Source: an uncultured Blautia sp.
Lineage (GTDB): Bacteria > Bacillota > Clostridia > Lachnospirales > Lachnospiraceae
DNA length: 33,328 nucleotides
Direction: 5' to 3'
Assembly: GCA_938028845.1 (NCBI GenBank)
Contig: CALIZJ010000300.1
Coordinates: 1 to 33,328 of the forward strand
Shown here: one piece after another, positions 15,766 through 25,070 of the stretch
Layout: each line of letters starts with the position of its first letter
How positions within the stretch are numbered: position 1 is the stretch's first letter
Notes under the pieces: generated by a model
Database searches by the model: none
The model's input: the letters and a program-made list of their open reading frames with translations, nothing else
Told to the model about the DNA's origin: nothing
Position numbers and translations under genes: made by a program

Positions 15766-17046
15766 TTAGAATCCTTCTACCTGCTGGGCTTTACATAATT
15801 TGATTCTGCTCTCGTCCATCATCTGCAGGCATTCATCCACATCGATATTATCTACCAAAAGCTCCTGGATACATTTTGCTCCTTCTGTATTGGAATAACC
15901 AAGGATCTCTGTTACGGCAATCGAGCTGTTTCCTAATTCATCAATAAGCGCTTTACTTTCTTCGTACTGAGGCGTTGTCTCCATTGTCGTCATAGATTTA
16001 AATACAGGCATAGTGGTTACACCTTCAAAAGCTGCATTATAATTATCCGGATTACCCATAAATTCAATCAGCTCCTGGGCTTCTTCCACATGCTTTGCTT
16101 CCTTAGGAACTGTAAACATAATGATATTCGGTCCTTCAAATGTTCCATTTTCTGCAGTTCCCATAAATATTGGCATAAGTCCAAAGTCTTCCGCTGTATA
16201 GTCGTACGCTTCGCTGTCATAATTCTGGTATAACCAGGTATCCCACAGGAGTGCCATAGCAGCTTCTCCTGTTCCCAGAACTTCTCCATAGTAATCCCAG
16301 GTATCTGTCATATAAGATTTTCCAAAATAACCTTTATCCGCACTGTTTTTAAACCATTCCAGCATGCTCCTCATTTCCGGAATTTCTGCATAAGTGATCT
16401 GGTTTGTATTTAATTTTTCCAACAGCTCTTCGTCTGCGAAAATAGGGTCCATTCCAAACTGATAGAACATAGGCCATGCATCTTTTATACCCATATAAAT
16501 CGGCTGGATTCCTGCGTCAAGCAGCTTCTGGCAAACCTCATCAAATTCTTCCTGTGTGGTAGGCACTTCCAGATTCTGCTCTTCAAAGATTTTTTTATTG
16601 TACAAGCATCCTGAGATAGAACATTCTCCATATGGAATTCCATAGACATGTCCTCTTCTTGCAATCTGTGAAGAAATAAGATCACTTACATCGTCCACCC
16701 ATTCTGCATCTGAAAAATCTACGAAAGTTTCCTCCGGATTATACTGATCTAATTCCTGACCACTGAAAGTCATGAACACATCCGGTACATCTCCTGTCTG
16801 AAATTTCGTCAGCGCAATATTGTCAAAATTATCCGTATCAATTCCCTGAATATCGATTTTATTCCCTGTTTCTTCTTCATACATGGAAAAAATACGATCC
16901 AGAAACGGCTTATTAAGGTCATTGGCGCTTCCAAAAAGTGTTAATGTCACACTTTCCCCATCAGATGCTGAAACTGTTGTTGCCCCTACACCGCTCACTG
17001 TCATAACTGCTGCCGCTGCTAATGCTAAAACTCTTTTTCCCTTCAT
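15766..17046 (-). CDS. Extracellular sugar-binding protein of the ABC transporter (SBP_bac_1 type)
   Basis: A 426-residue exported protein. Its signal peptide (MKGKRVLALAAAAVMTVSGV) ends in TTVSAS, with no lipobox cysteine, unlike most Gram-positive binding proteins, which are lipoproteins. The mature part has CUT1 binding-protein features: TLFGSANDLNKPFLDRIFSM, FQTGDVPDVFMTF, GIPYGECSISGCLYNK, and the Trp-rich ligand cleft (WYFKN-like and LWDTWLY stretches). It captures an oligosaccharide, presumably fucosylated given the GH29 gene. ATG 17046 follows GAGGAGG. First gene of the operon. If not held by another protein, it may be released into the medium or retained as an uncleaved anchor. Confidence 0.92.
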   Translation of the reverse strand: MKGKRVLALAAAAVMTVSGVGATTVSASDGESVTLTLFGSANDLNKPFLDRIFSMYEEETGNKIDIQGIDTDNFDNIALTKFQTGDVPDVFMTFSGQELDQYNPEETFVDFSDAEWVDDVSDLISSQIARRGHVYGIPYGECSISGCLYNKKIFEEQNLEVPTTQEEFDEVCQKLLDAGIQPIYMGIKDAWPMFYQFGMDPIFADEELLEKLNTNQITYAEIPEMRSMLEWFKNSADKGYFGKSYMTDTWDYYGEVLGTGEAAMALLWDTWLYQNYDSEAYDYTAEDFGLMPIFMGTAENGTFEGPNIIMFTVPKEAKHVEEAQELIEFMGNPDNYNAAFEGVTTMPVFKSMTTMETTPQYEESKALIDELGNSSIAVTEILGYSNTEGAKCIQELLVDNIDVDECLQMMDESRIKLCKAQQVEGF

Positions 17047-17088
17047 CTCATTTCCTCCTCTTTAGAATTTTTTCTTTTTGATGGCTTC

Positions 17089-17117
17089 ATTATAATAAAA
17101 GGCCTGACTCTTTTACA
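17089..17117 (-). promoter_or_regulatory. Promoter of the sugar-uptake operon, overlapping the MATE terminator
   Basis: On the minus strand a perfect TATAAT (17089-17094) is preceded at 17 nt by a weak TGTAAA (17112-17117) that lies in the loop of the terminator hairpin 17102-17133. A weak -35 fits a promoter needing an activator such as the YesN-type regulator. Confidence 0.45.
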
Positions 17118-17133
17118 TAGAAAAAAGTCAGGC
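17102..17133 (-). terminator. Terminator of the MATE gene
   Basis: GCCTGACT/AGTCAGGC, an 8-bp stem with a 16-nt loop, followed on the minus strand by CTTTTATT. It starts 16 nt after the MATE stop codon. Confidence 0.55.
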
Positions 17134-17148
17134 GAATATGTAGAAAAG

Positions 17149-18510
17149 TTATATATTTTTTTCCATACGGTTTATCCTCCGGTAGAAAATAATCGCCACC
17201 ACCAAAGACGTAGCATCCACGATCGGCTGCACCCACATACATCCATACAGTCCAAAGAGCGCATTCATGAAAAACAAAAGCGGAATATCGATCACTCCCT
17301 TTCTAAGGACAGAGCACACCAGTGATTCCTTGAATTTTCCCATGGCCTGAAACTGGATGATCATTGGATAGCACACAGACATCATGGGCATGGCGGTGAC
17401 CATTCTCCGCAGGAATCCGGCGCTGTAACGGATCGTTTCCGGATCCGCAATAAACAAAGAGGCCAGCTGAGGCGCGAAGATTTCGTACACCACCAGGCAC
17501 AGCAAAGCAAAGGCCAGTGAAATCGTACACCCGAAACGAAAAATCTCCCTTCTTCTCTTTTGATTTCCCGCAGAATAATTATATGCCAGGATCGGCAAAA
17601 GACCGTTGGCTACCCCTATGGAAAAATAAAGGGGAAGCTGATCCAGCTTTTTCACAATTCCTAAAGCAGCCATGGCCTCTGTAGTATACAGAGAAACAAA
17701 CCTGGACTGTGCCGCAATGGCCACGACAGTCAGCGCATACTGAATTGCTGAGGGAAATCCAATGGACAAGATTGTCTTTATATATAACCCTGTGTAATGA
17801 AGCCTGGAAGGAGCGATATTTACCACAGATGTATCTCTTTTTATGATAATATAGATAATGAAATACAGGGTTGCTGCCAAATTAGAAAGTGCAGTGGCAA
17901 TCCCCGCTCCTACCGCTCCCATTCCCAGGAACTGAGGCAGGACAAAAAACGGATCCAAAATAATGTTTAAGATCCCGCCCATTGAAACGCCTATTGCCGC
18001 TATGGACGCGCTTCCTTCCGCACGGACCAGATTCGCAAGCAAAGTATTCAAAATAGTGCCGGGACCGCCGATCACTACCACCCACAAAGCATACCCAAAT
18101 GCAATGTCGAAAATCGCCGGAGTGGCACCGCATAAGGTGAGGATAGGCCTGGAAAGCAAGAAAAATACGGCGGAAAACAAGACAGCGCATATCAGTCCTC
18201 CCCAGAAGGACACAGCAGCAATCCTTTTCGCCCCTTCCCTGTCTTTTTTTCCCAATGCTCTGGAAAGGGCGCTGGCGCCGCCCACTCCAAACAGATTCGA
18301 AATAGCAGTCAGCATCACAAAGGATGAGTAAGCCGCTGTAACGGCGGCCGTCTGATCCGGCTGATTGAGCATCCCCACAAAATATGTATCCGCCAGGTTA
18401 TAGATCAATGCGATCATCTGACTGGCTATGGCAGGAACGATCTGCATACGCACCGCCTGTCGGACAGGTACCGTTTCGAACACGGCAGTTTTATCCTGTA
18501 TAGATTTCAA
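17149..18510 (-). CDS. MATE family efflux transporter
   Basis: A 453-residue protein with about twelve hydrophobic helices in the two-bundle MATE pattern. N-terminal family blocks include QIVPAIASQMIALIYNLADTYFVG and, after helix 2, FGVGGASALSRALGKKDREGAKR; the second half repeats the pattern (FPSAIQYALTVVAIAAQSRFV, NGLLPILAYNYSAGNQKR). Such proteins export cationic drugs or metabolites using Na+ or H+. The start is TTG at 18510, which follows AAGGAGG by 8 nt; the ATG at 18540 lies upstream of that ribosome site. It has its own promoter and terminator, so it is a single-gene unit unrelated to the sugar operon. The substrate cannot be told. Confidence 0.9.
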   Translation of the reverse strand: MKSIQDKTAVFETVPVRQAVRMQIVPAIASQMIALIYNLADTYFVGMLNQPDQTAAVTAAYSSFVMLTAISNLFGVGGASALSRALGKKDREGAKRIAAVSFWGGLICAVLFSAVFFLLSRPILTLCGATPAIFDIAFGYALWVVVIGGPGTILNTLLANLVRAEGSASIAAIGVSMGGILNIILDPFFVLPQFLGMGAVGAGIATALSNLAATLYFIIYIIIKRDTSVVNIAPSRLHYTGLYIKTILSIGFPSAIQYALTVVAIAAQSRFVSLYTTEAMAALGIVKKLDQLPLYFSIGVANGLLPILAYNYSAGNQKRRREIFRFGCTISLAFALLCLVVYEIFAPQLASLFIADPETIRYSAGFLRRMVTAMPMMSVCYPMIIQFQAMGKFKESLVCSVLRKGVIDIPLLFFMNALFGLYGCMWVQPIVDATSLVVAIIFYRRINRMEKNI

Positions 18511-18597
18511 TGTTATTCCCTCCTTAAAGTTGGATGGCATTTTTATGCAGCGAGATATTTCTTTTCTATTTCACGCGGGGAACTTATCCCCTCTGAC

Positions 18598-18625
18598 ATT
18601 ATATTACTCTTAATTTTAATTGCAA
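18598..18625 (-). promoter_or_regulatory. Sigma-A promoter of the MATE gene
   Basis: TTGCAA (18620-18625), a 16-nt spacer and TATAAT (18598-18603) on the minus strand, giving a leader of about 80 nt. That leader contains a small GGGGA/TCCCC hairpin near 18577-18591. Confidence 0.6.
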
Positions 18626-18790
18626 GTTCTTGACATAAATTACTTATCTGTTACAGTAAAAAATGTTATCTTTCACACCCGGATCACACACTTGCTACGC
18701 GGTTACGGGCAAGTAAAAGGCAGGTAATTTGGCTCGCAAAACTTTTAAGGTCAAATTGCCCGGTTATTAGCCGCCGCATAATCAGCAACT
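18626..18790. other. Gene-free interval between RecQ terminator and MATE promoter
   Basis: No open frame with a ribosome site. The stretch is richer in G+C than the flanking promoter DNA and contains a CTTGC/GCAAG pair around TACGCGGTTACGG (about 18691-18713). It resembles the other structured intergenic stretches at 25740-25837 and 29349-29716 in style, though not obviously in sequence. No known element recognised. Confidence 0.3.
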
Positions 18791-18833
18791 AAAAAAATGA
18801 CTGGCTATGTCATTTGCCTGATATAGCCAGTCA
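18791..18833 (-). terminator. Rho-independent terminator of recQ
   Basis: TGACTGGCTAT pairs perfectly with ATAGCCAGTCA (18823-18833 with 18798-18808), 11 bp, followed on the minus strand by TTTTTTT. Confidence 0.9.
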
Positions 18834-18847
18834 CTTATTTTCATCCC

Positions 18848-21130
18848 CTACAATTCTTCGTTTTCTTTCACAAACCAGGAAAGAATCTCCCTCTGAGCCT
18901 TTTCTCCATAGAAAATGTCCTCATAATCCGTCCCTTTTTTACTCACTCTGGTTCCTAAGGTAAGACCGAACGCTTCCCCTTCCTCGGTAATCGTCTTTAT
19001 CCATCTTCCGTCCCGCCGTTCCTCTCTGGCATATCCCCTTGCCTGCATCCTTCTAAATATCTCTGCGCCGGAAGTTTTCCTTACCTTCCCCTCATCCCGG
19101 AGCAAATTTAGCTGTTCTGCAAATTCAGCGGCAAAATATTTTTCTCTATAAAAAAACTCTGCTGCCTGTTCTTTTGTAAGATAAAATTCTTCTTTCCTGC
19201 CCGCTTTTTTCCTTCTTCTCTCTTCTGAAACCTCTTCGTCAACAGCTTCCAACTCCTCCTTGTCGCCAAAATATAACTTTTCCCTTTTTCCATGGGTAAA
19301 ATCAGCGATCTCTGTTAAAAAAGCTTCTCCGTAACGGCTGAACTTATTTTCTCCTACACCGGAAACCGCAAGCATTTCTTCTCTCCTCAAAGGTGCCTTT
19401 ACGCACATATCCACCAAGGTCTTATCGGAAAAAATAATATAAGGAGGCATACCGGCTTCCCGGGCAAGCCGGGTGCGCAGACCTCGCAAACGTTCGAACA
19501 GCTCCAGCCCTCTTCCATTTAAAATATCTGATTTTCTTGTGCTCTTTCCTGAAACGGATTTGTTCTTTTCTTTATCTTCCGTCTTTTTTCTCTTCATGAT
19601 CACGGTACACAGTCCGTCAAGTACCTCCTGTGACCGGGGACTTGTTTTTAAAAGGGCATATTTATCCTTAGTCACTTGCAAAAGCTCATCCATCTCCATT
19701 TGGCTGATGATTTCTTTAATCTCCGGCTCGCTCATTTCTTGAAGGCTTCCGAAAGACCCGAAACGGGATACTCCATACTCTCTTAATTTCGCCCTGTCGT
19801 TCCCTGCCAGAGTTCCCGCCACCACATTGATCCCGTATCTTTGGCCCATTTCACGGATACAGGTGAGAATCTTTTTGGCAGGCTCTGTCACATCAATATT
19901 TTCTGTCTCTCCCAGGCAATTGGAACAGTTTCCGCAGCCGCCTGCTGCCATCTCTCCGAAATACCGTAAAATATAACTCCGAAGACATTCCGCCGTTCTG
20001 CAGTAATACGTCATACTGCGCAGCCTCTCTTCATCCCGTTCCTGGATAGCGTTTAATTCATCCTGGGAAAATTCGCTGTTCTGCTCCTTACTGTTGATAA
20101 GGAAACGATTGATCATCACATCCTGAGGGGAATACAAAAGGATGCATTCCGCAGGCTCTCCATCACGTCCGGCTCTTCCAGCTTCCTGATAATAATTTTC
20201 CATACTCTGGGGCATATTATAGTGGATCACATAGCGCACATTTGATTTATCAATCCCCATCCCGAAGGCATTGGTGGCAACCATTACCGGAAGTCTGTCG
20301 TAAATAAAATCTTCCTGGTTCTGTCTGCGTTCCTCGTTGGACATTCCTGCATGATACCTGGCAGCGGGAATCCCCATATTTTGAAGGATAATATAAAGCT
20401 TATCCACATTTTTCCTGGTGGCACAGTAGATAATTCCACTGTCGTTTTCATGGTCTTTTATATACGCAGATACATAATCATCTTTTTTCCGCGTATTTTC
20501 CACCGCAAAATACAGATTTTTTCTGTCAAAGCCGGTGACAAGCACAGTGGGATCCTGAAGTCCCAGCACACAGAGAATGTCTTCCTTTACCTTTTCTGTG
20601 GCCGTTGCTGTAAAAGCGCTGAGCACAGGCCGGCGGGGCAATATCTGCAAAAACTGAAGGATCTTCAGATAACTGGGGCGGAAATCCTGTCCCCACTGGG
20701 AAATACAGTGGGCCTCGTCCACAGTCAGCATGGAAATATCCACCGATGCAGCAAATTCTATAAACTCATAGGTTTCCAACCGTTCCGGCGCCACATAGAT
20801 AATCTTATACTGTCCCTCCTTCGCAAGCCCCAAAGCCTTCCTGATCTGCGTCTCTGTAAGAGAACTGTTAATATAAGCTGCATGGACTCCCGCCTGGTTC
20901 AGCGCTTGTACCTGATCTTTCATAAGGGAAATAAGAGGAGAGATCACCAGGGTAATTCCCGGGAGCATCAGCGCCGGTACCTGATAGCATAGAGATTTCC
21001 CCGCTCCCGTGGGCATAATGCCAAGGACATCCCTCCCGGCCAAAACAGAATCGATCAGCCTTTCCTGCCCCGGCCGGAACTGATCATAGCCAAAATATTT
21101 TTTAAGAATGTTGAATTTATTCATAGACAA
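18848..21130 (-). CDS. recQ: ATP-dependent DNA helicase RecQ, long form
   Basis: A 760-residue 3'-5' DNA helicase for recombination and repair. Motifs in order: motif 0 FGYDQFRPGQE (13-23), Walker A PTGAGKS (40-46), DEAH box VDEAHCISQWG (137-147), SAFTATAT (171-178), and QEAGRAGRDG (315-324). A zinc site follows (Cys382, Cys399, Cys402, Cys405), then a winged-helix RQC region (about 410-500) and an HRDC domain (about 538-612). Beyond it lies a roughly 120-residue extra C-terminal module with an acidic/basic linker (EEVSEERRRKKAGRKEE), absent from E. coli RecQ (about 610 aa). The listed TTG at 21130 is 11 nt from AAGGAG; an ATG at 21124 is the alternative start. Monocistronic, with its own terminator. 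Confidence 0.95.
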   Translation of the reverse strand: MSMNKFNILKKYFGYDQFRPGQERLIDSVLAGRDVLGIMPTGAGKSLCYQVPALMLPGITLVISPLISLMKDQVQALNQAGVHAAYINSSLTETQIRKALGLAKEGQYKIIYVAPERLETYEFIEFAASVDISMLTVDEAHCISQWGQDFRPSYLKILQFLQILPRRPVLSAFTATATEKVKEDILCVLGLQDPTVLVTGFDRKNLYFAVENTRKKDDYVSAYIKDHENDSGIIYCATRKNVDKLYIILQNMGIPAARYHAGMSNEERRQNQEDFIYDRLPVMVATNAFGMGIDKSNVRYVIHYNMPQSMENYYQEAGRAGRDGEPAECILLYSPQDVMINRFLINSKEQNSEFSQDELNAIQERDEERLRSMTYYCRTAECLRSYILRYFGEMAAGGCGNCSNCLGETENIDVTEPAKKILTCIREMGQRYGINVVAGTLAGNDRAKLREYGVSRFGSFGSLQEMSEPEIKEIISQMEMDELLQVTKDKYALLKTSPRSQEVLDGLCTVIMKRKKTEDKEKNKSVSGKSTRKSDILNGRGLELFERLRGLRTRLAREAGMPPYIIFSDKTLVDMCVKAPLRREEMLAVSGVGENKFSRYGEAFLTEIADFTHGKREKLYFGDKEELEAVDEEVSEERRRKKAGRKEEFYLTKEQAAEFFYREKYFAAEFAEQLNLLRDEGKVRKTSGAEIFRRMQARGYAREERRDGRWIKTITEEGEAFGLTLGTRVSKKGTDYEDIFYGEKAQREILSWFVKENEEL

Positions 21131-21242
21131 TATGTAAGACGCTCCTTATAACTGAAATGATAAGATGATAAACGGATGTGGCTTTTATCATAGCATATCT
21201 TTCGGGAAATAGCTATCCTGTTTTGGATATTTTCTCTCTTTT

Positions 21243-23321
21243 CTATTCATCCACCCCTCTCTTAAACCCTACATATGTGGCCAAAAAATAAATCACATAA
21301 ACGCCAGCCGAGATAGCCAGTGAAACTCCGAAATAATACACTCCGCTCCCCTTCGCCCCGGTGTACAGTACAAACTGATTTCCCGCATACACAGCGATCA
21401 CCGAGCTGATCGCCACCGCGGCCAAAGCCGGTACCAGATAATACAAAGCCAGCTGACGAAAGATCACGCTGTTTCGCTCCCGCCTTTTCATCCCCAGCTT
21501 TTTCAGCACATCATACCGGAACTTATACTTTCCGGCATCTGAAAGCTGCTGCACAGATAAAATCGTCAGCGCCACAAAAACAAAAATAAGGGCAATATAT
21601 TCTAAGGGAAACGTTACCGAAGCAATTACGAACTTCATGTCCGCCCCGTCAATATCCCGCACAAAAATGTCCGCGATCATAACCACAACGTCATCCGTTC
21701 CTGTGGCCTCCAGCAGATTTTCCTGCCAGTCTTCCTCTTTGGCCGTTCCCTCTTCATAATCCTTTTCATATTCATCATAGGTTTGGATTCCATGCTTATG
21801 CCGGTGCACTTTATCCAAAAGATCCCTTAATTCCGCGGTTCCCTCCCCTTGGATATCCGCCGCGTAAACGGAATAATAAGGCGTCATCCCCCGGCATATT
21901 TCATCCGGAACAATAAGCAGATAATCCGCTCCATTGATCCCGTTCTGGGAAAATGCTCCTGTATAAACCTGAGATAAGGAAAGGGTTTTGTTTCCCGATT
22001 CTATCTGTACTCCATAGATATCACTGCCGAAGTCCCTTTGGATCCTTCCCTTTGTCTGAAGCGCATATTCATCCTCTCCCAAAGTGACCGGCTCCTTTCC
22101 CAGCATTTTCTGCAGAGCATTATAATCACTTAATTTCATATACGTATCATAAGTATAATATTCATTTCCAGGAATAAAATTCCCCTGGCCGTCCACATGG
22201 GTTTCCGCTGCGGTGGCAACATGGGTGCCGAAATAGCGGTTCATCGTCTGGGTTTTATTTTCGTAAATCTGGTAAATCCTTTGTTCCTGGATTGCATTAT
22301 AAGACTGGATCGCTGAAATTTCCTCGGAAAAATCGTCTCCCTGGTCTGGACTGTGTATGAGCACATCAAAGGGCATACAGTAATCAATCGCCTGGCCCTG
22401 GTAGCTGGTAAACATGAAAGAAAACGCCCCTCCAAGCAAGGCGCACACGAGCAGGAGCGTCAAAGTTCCCATCGTAAAACGCATGGTATGGACCTTAGAC
22501 GCAAACTGCCGGTATAAAAAAATCCTGTTTTTCCGATACATTCCCTTTCCTTTTTTCTGCACCCGGCAGATAATAAAGGCCGACAGTCCCGCAAATAAAA
22601 AATAGACCGCGGCTATAAAACCAGCCATTAAAAGCAGCCCCATCCAAAGAGAACAGCCCCGTATCATCATAACATATACAAAAAGGATATAGGCTGCTGC
22701 CAGAATAAACAGCCACTGACGTATTTTTTCATGCCTTATCTTAAATTCGTCATTCTTCTTTTCCATAGTAAGCAGCTGGGCTATGGACATTTTCTTAAAA
22801 ACCCTTTTGTTCCGCATTAAAGCAAACAAATAGCAGGCAAAGTAGCAGCACACCGTCATGAGAAGGCACCAGAGGTTCATTTCTATATGCAGGTTATACT
22901 CCTCGCTGAAAACAGCGAAAAACACCGTCATGATAACCTGCTGAAGCAGGATTCCCACAGCCATTCCTAAGATAAAAGCAGCCGTTCCTATCAAAAGATT
23001 CTCCGTCATATAAAGCCGTGACAATTCCTTTTTCTTTAGTCCGATCAAAAGATAGGCAGCAAATTCCCTGCTCCGTTTTTCCAGCATAAACTTCGCCATA
23101 TAATTAATCAGCCAGGCAACGATCAGCACAATAAAAAAGGTCACTACCCCAAGCATGACAGTCAGAACCACAGCCTCCGAACACATTCTCTGGATATCCT
23201 CAGAAAAGATCAGGGAATTAAAAGCAAACATCAGCGCAGCCACTGCCGCCATAGTAAGCAGATACACCAGATAATCCTTCATGGAGCGTCTGGCATTGCG
23301 AAAGGCTAACTTATTTCTCAT
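21243..23321 (-). CDS. BceB-type ABC transporter permease (FtsX family)
   Basis: A 692-residue membrane protein of the peptide-antibiotic (bacitracin/lantibiotic) transporter class. Pattern: one N-terminal helix after RNARRSMKDYLVYLLTM, a first FtsX domain (about 45-180), further helices, then a roughly 200-residue extracellular domain (about 330-535, from YCMPFDVLIHSP to DGADMKFV) as in BceB, then a last FtsX domain. The large outside domain of such pumps recognises the antibiotic-lipid II complex and signals to the kinase. ATG 23321 follows GGGAGGTGA; GTG 23327 is an alternative. It overlaps the ATPase gene by 11 nt, so the two are co-translated. Its cognate kinase and regulator upstream are damaged. 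Confidence 0.9.
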   Translation of the reverse strand: MRNKLAFRNARRSMKDYLVYLLTMAAVAALMFAFNSLIFSEDIQRMCSEAVVLTVMLGVVTFFIVLIVAWLINYMAKFMLEKRSREFAAYLLIGLKKKELSRLYMTENLLIGTAAFILGMAVGILLQQVIMTVFFAVFSEEYNLHIEMNLWCLLMTVCCYFACYLFALMRNKRVFKKMSIAQLLTMEKKNDEFKIRHEKIRQWLFILAAAYILFVYVMMIRGCSLWMGLLLMAGFIAAVYFLFAGLSAFIICRVQKKGKGMYRKNRIFLYRQFASKVHTMRFTMGTLTLLLVCALLGGAFSFMFTSYQGQAIDYCMPFDVLIHSPDQGDDFSEEISAIQSYNAIQEQRIYQIYENKTQTMNRYFGTHVATAAETHVDGQGNFIPGNEYYTYDTYMKLSDYNALQKMLGKEPVTLGEDEYALQTKGRIQRDFGSDIYGVQIESGNKTLSLSQVYTGAFSQNGINGADYLLIVPDEICRGMTPYYSVYAADIQGEGTAELRDLLDKVHRHKHGIQTYDEYEKDYEEGTAKEEDWQENLLEATGTDDVVVMIADIFVRDIDGADMKFVIASVTFPLEYIALIFVFVALTILSVQQLSDAGKYKFRYDVLKKLGMKRRERNSVIFRQLALYYLVPALAAVAISSVIAVYAGNQFVLYTGAKGSGVYYFGVSLAISAGVYVIYFLATYVGFKRGVDE

Positions 23322-24120
23322 AATCACTTTCACCTCCCGTAAGGGCCAGAACGTCCAGGATCTCATTTAAAAATTCTCTTCTGCTTTTTTCTCCTTTAAG
23401 CATCTCATGAAAGATTTCGCCATCTTTAAGAAACAGGATTCTCTGACAGTAACTGGCAGAAAATGCGTCATGTGTCACCATCAGTATGGTCGCGTGCATC
23501 TCCTCGTTCATATGAGTAAAGGTATGTAAAAGCATCTGGGCGGATCTGGAATCCAGAGCGCCCGTAGGTTCATCCGCCAGGATCAGCCTGGGTTCATTCA
23601 CCAAAGCTCTGGCACAGGCACAGCGCTGTTTCTGCCCGCCTGACACCTGGCTTGGGAATTTATTTCTGATATTTTCTATGCCAAGTTTCTTTAAGATTTC
23701 ATCAGTCCTGGCGTCAATTTCCTTCTTCTTTTTTCCGTGAAGGCTCATGGCTAAAATAATATTTTCCTCTATGGTCAGAGTATCCAGAAGATTAAAATCC
23801 TGGAATACAAAGCCCAGATTTTCCTTTCGAAAATCAGAAAGCGCGTCTTCATTCAGCTCTGTAATGTCTGTATTTCCATAATAAATATGGCCGGAGCTGA
23901 CTCTGTCTATGGTAGACATCAGATTTAGCAAGGTGGTCTTTCCTGATCCGGAAGCCCCCATGATCCCTACAAATTCTCCTTTTTCCACAGTAAAGCTGAC
24001 CCGGTTTACTGCCTTTGTAATATTATTTTTTGTCCCATAATATTTTTCCACATCACAGACTCGAATCTGTCCGTCCAGGCCCTCTTGCTCTGCATTTTTT
24101 ACTTTTGTCTTAGCTCTCAT
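23311..24120 (-). CDS. BceA-type ABC transporter ATP-binding protein
   Basis: A 269-residue ATPase of the FtsE/LolD/MacB-like clade that energises BceB-type permeases. Walker A is GASGSGKT, the Q-loop is FVFQDFNLLDTLT, the signature is VSGGQKQR, Walker B is LILADEPTGALD, and the H-loop is MVTHD. An N-terminal extension of about 20 residues (AKTKVKNAEQEGLDGQ) precedes the domain. ATG 24120 is preferred because AGGAGG lies 6 nt upstream; ATG 24126 directly abuts that site. It lies downstream of the kinase remnant with a 96-nt gap that may hold its own promoter. Confidence 0.93.
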   Translation of the reverse strand: MRAKTKVKNAEQEGLDGQIRVCDVEKYYGTKNNITKAVNRVSFTVEKGEFVGIMGASGSGKTTLLNLMSTIDRVSSGHIYYGNTDITELNEDALSDFRKENLGFVFQDFNLLDTLTIEENIILAMSLHGKKKKEIDARTDEILKKLGIENIRNKFPSQVSGGQKQRCACARALVNEPRLILADEPTGALDSRSAQMLLHTFTHMNEEMHATILMVTHDAFSASYCQRILFLKDGEIFHEMLKGEKSRREFLNEILDVLALTGGESDYEK

Positions 24121-24216
24121 GTCCATCCTCCTCTTCTTTTTACTAAGGAAAGTCTAGCAGAAAAAGAAGCCTGCTGGTATCAGATTTCCTTTCATGAATC
24201 TTTCATTTTTGTAAGC

Positions 24217-25070
24217 TTAGTATGGATAGAGCTTGTTATGGTCTGAATCGGGAAAGGTGAGAATCATGCGGGTGCCGGTCCCTGGTTCAGACTGGCAGGA
24301 AATGCCGATTTCAAGTTTTTCACACAGTTTTTGGCACAAATACAGACCCATTCCTGTGGCATGGCTGTTTTTCAATCTGCCGTTTTCTCCGGTAAATCCT
24401 TTATCAAAAATACGGGAAAGATCTTCTGCCCGGATTCCCAGTCCATTGTCTTCCAGGATCAAAGACTTTCTGTTTTCCCCTTTTTCCACATAAATTTTCA
24501 TCCTGGCTTCTATGTCCTTTTTATATTTCATGCTGTTGGAAAAAATCTGTTTTAAAATAAATTCTACCCATTTTTCATCTGTGGAGACGATAAGATCCTC
24601 CATGTCCAGCGAAATCTCCATTCCACATTGGATAAAGTGTCTTTTTTCTCCCTGAATGGCGGATAAGACCACCTTCCGAAGGTTTACAGGATGTATGAGA
24701 TAGTCTTGATACACCCGTTCCATCCTGGCAAAATATAATATTTTTTCTACTTCATTCTCTATTTCGTCCAGTTCTGTCAGTACCCTTCTGAAGCCTTCGT
24801 CCCTTCTGTTTTCACAGATCAGTCTGGCGGCTGCGATAGGCGTTTTTACTTCATGGATCCAGGCTTCTACATATTCTTTATATTCTTTTTGACTATCTTC
24901 TACTTCATGGATTTTTTCCATAACAGATTTATTAGACCGTTTCAGGATCTCCCAGTACAGCCTGTCCTCAAGCCTTGGGCCCGGCTTCATAACCTCTGCG
25001 ATCAGATATCTTTGATCTAATTCTTCAAGGACAGACAGCAATTCCCGGAAATATTTTCTCCTGGAAAAAG
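24217..25070 (-). pseudogene. BceS-type sensor kinase, N-terminal membrane part lost
   Basis: The frame open from about 25070 encodes the cytoplasmic part of a BceS-like kinase: RRKYFRELLSVLEELDQRYL, then the phosphoacceptor box EAWIHEVKTPIAAARL and an ATPase domain with DNGLGI and GMGLYLCQKLCEKL. BceS proteins start with two membrane helices and about 50-60 further residues before this point. Here none exist, and the frame runs directly into the regulator gene in another frame. A TTG at 25041 is the only early start and has no ribosome site. The reading stays intact to its stop at 24217, so the loss is recent. With no membrane segment it could not receive the signal from the BceAB pump. Confidence 0.75.

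Noticed and set aside
18640..18780. tRNA or small structured RNA in the RecQ-MATE interval
   Set aside because: Only one short stem is visible, with no cloverleaf or CCA-type end.
20351..20992. 213-residue plus-strand frame opposite recQ
   Set aside because: Antisense to the conserved helicase core; composition follows from the coding strand.
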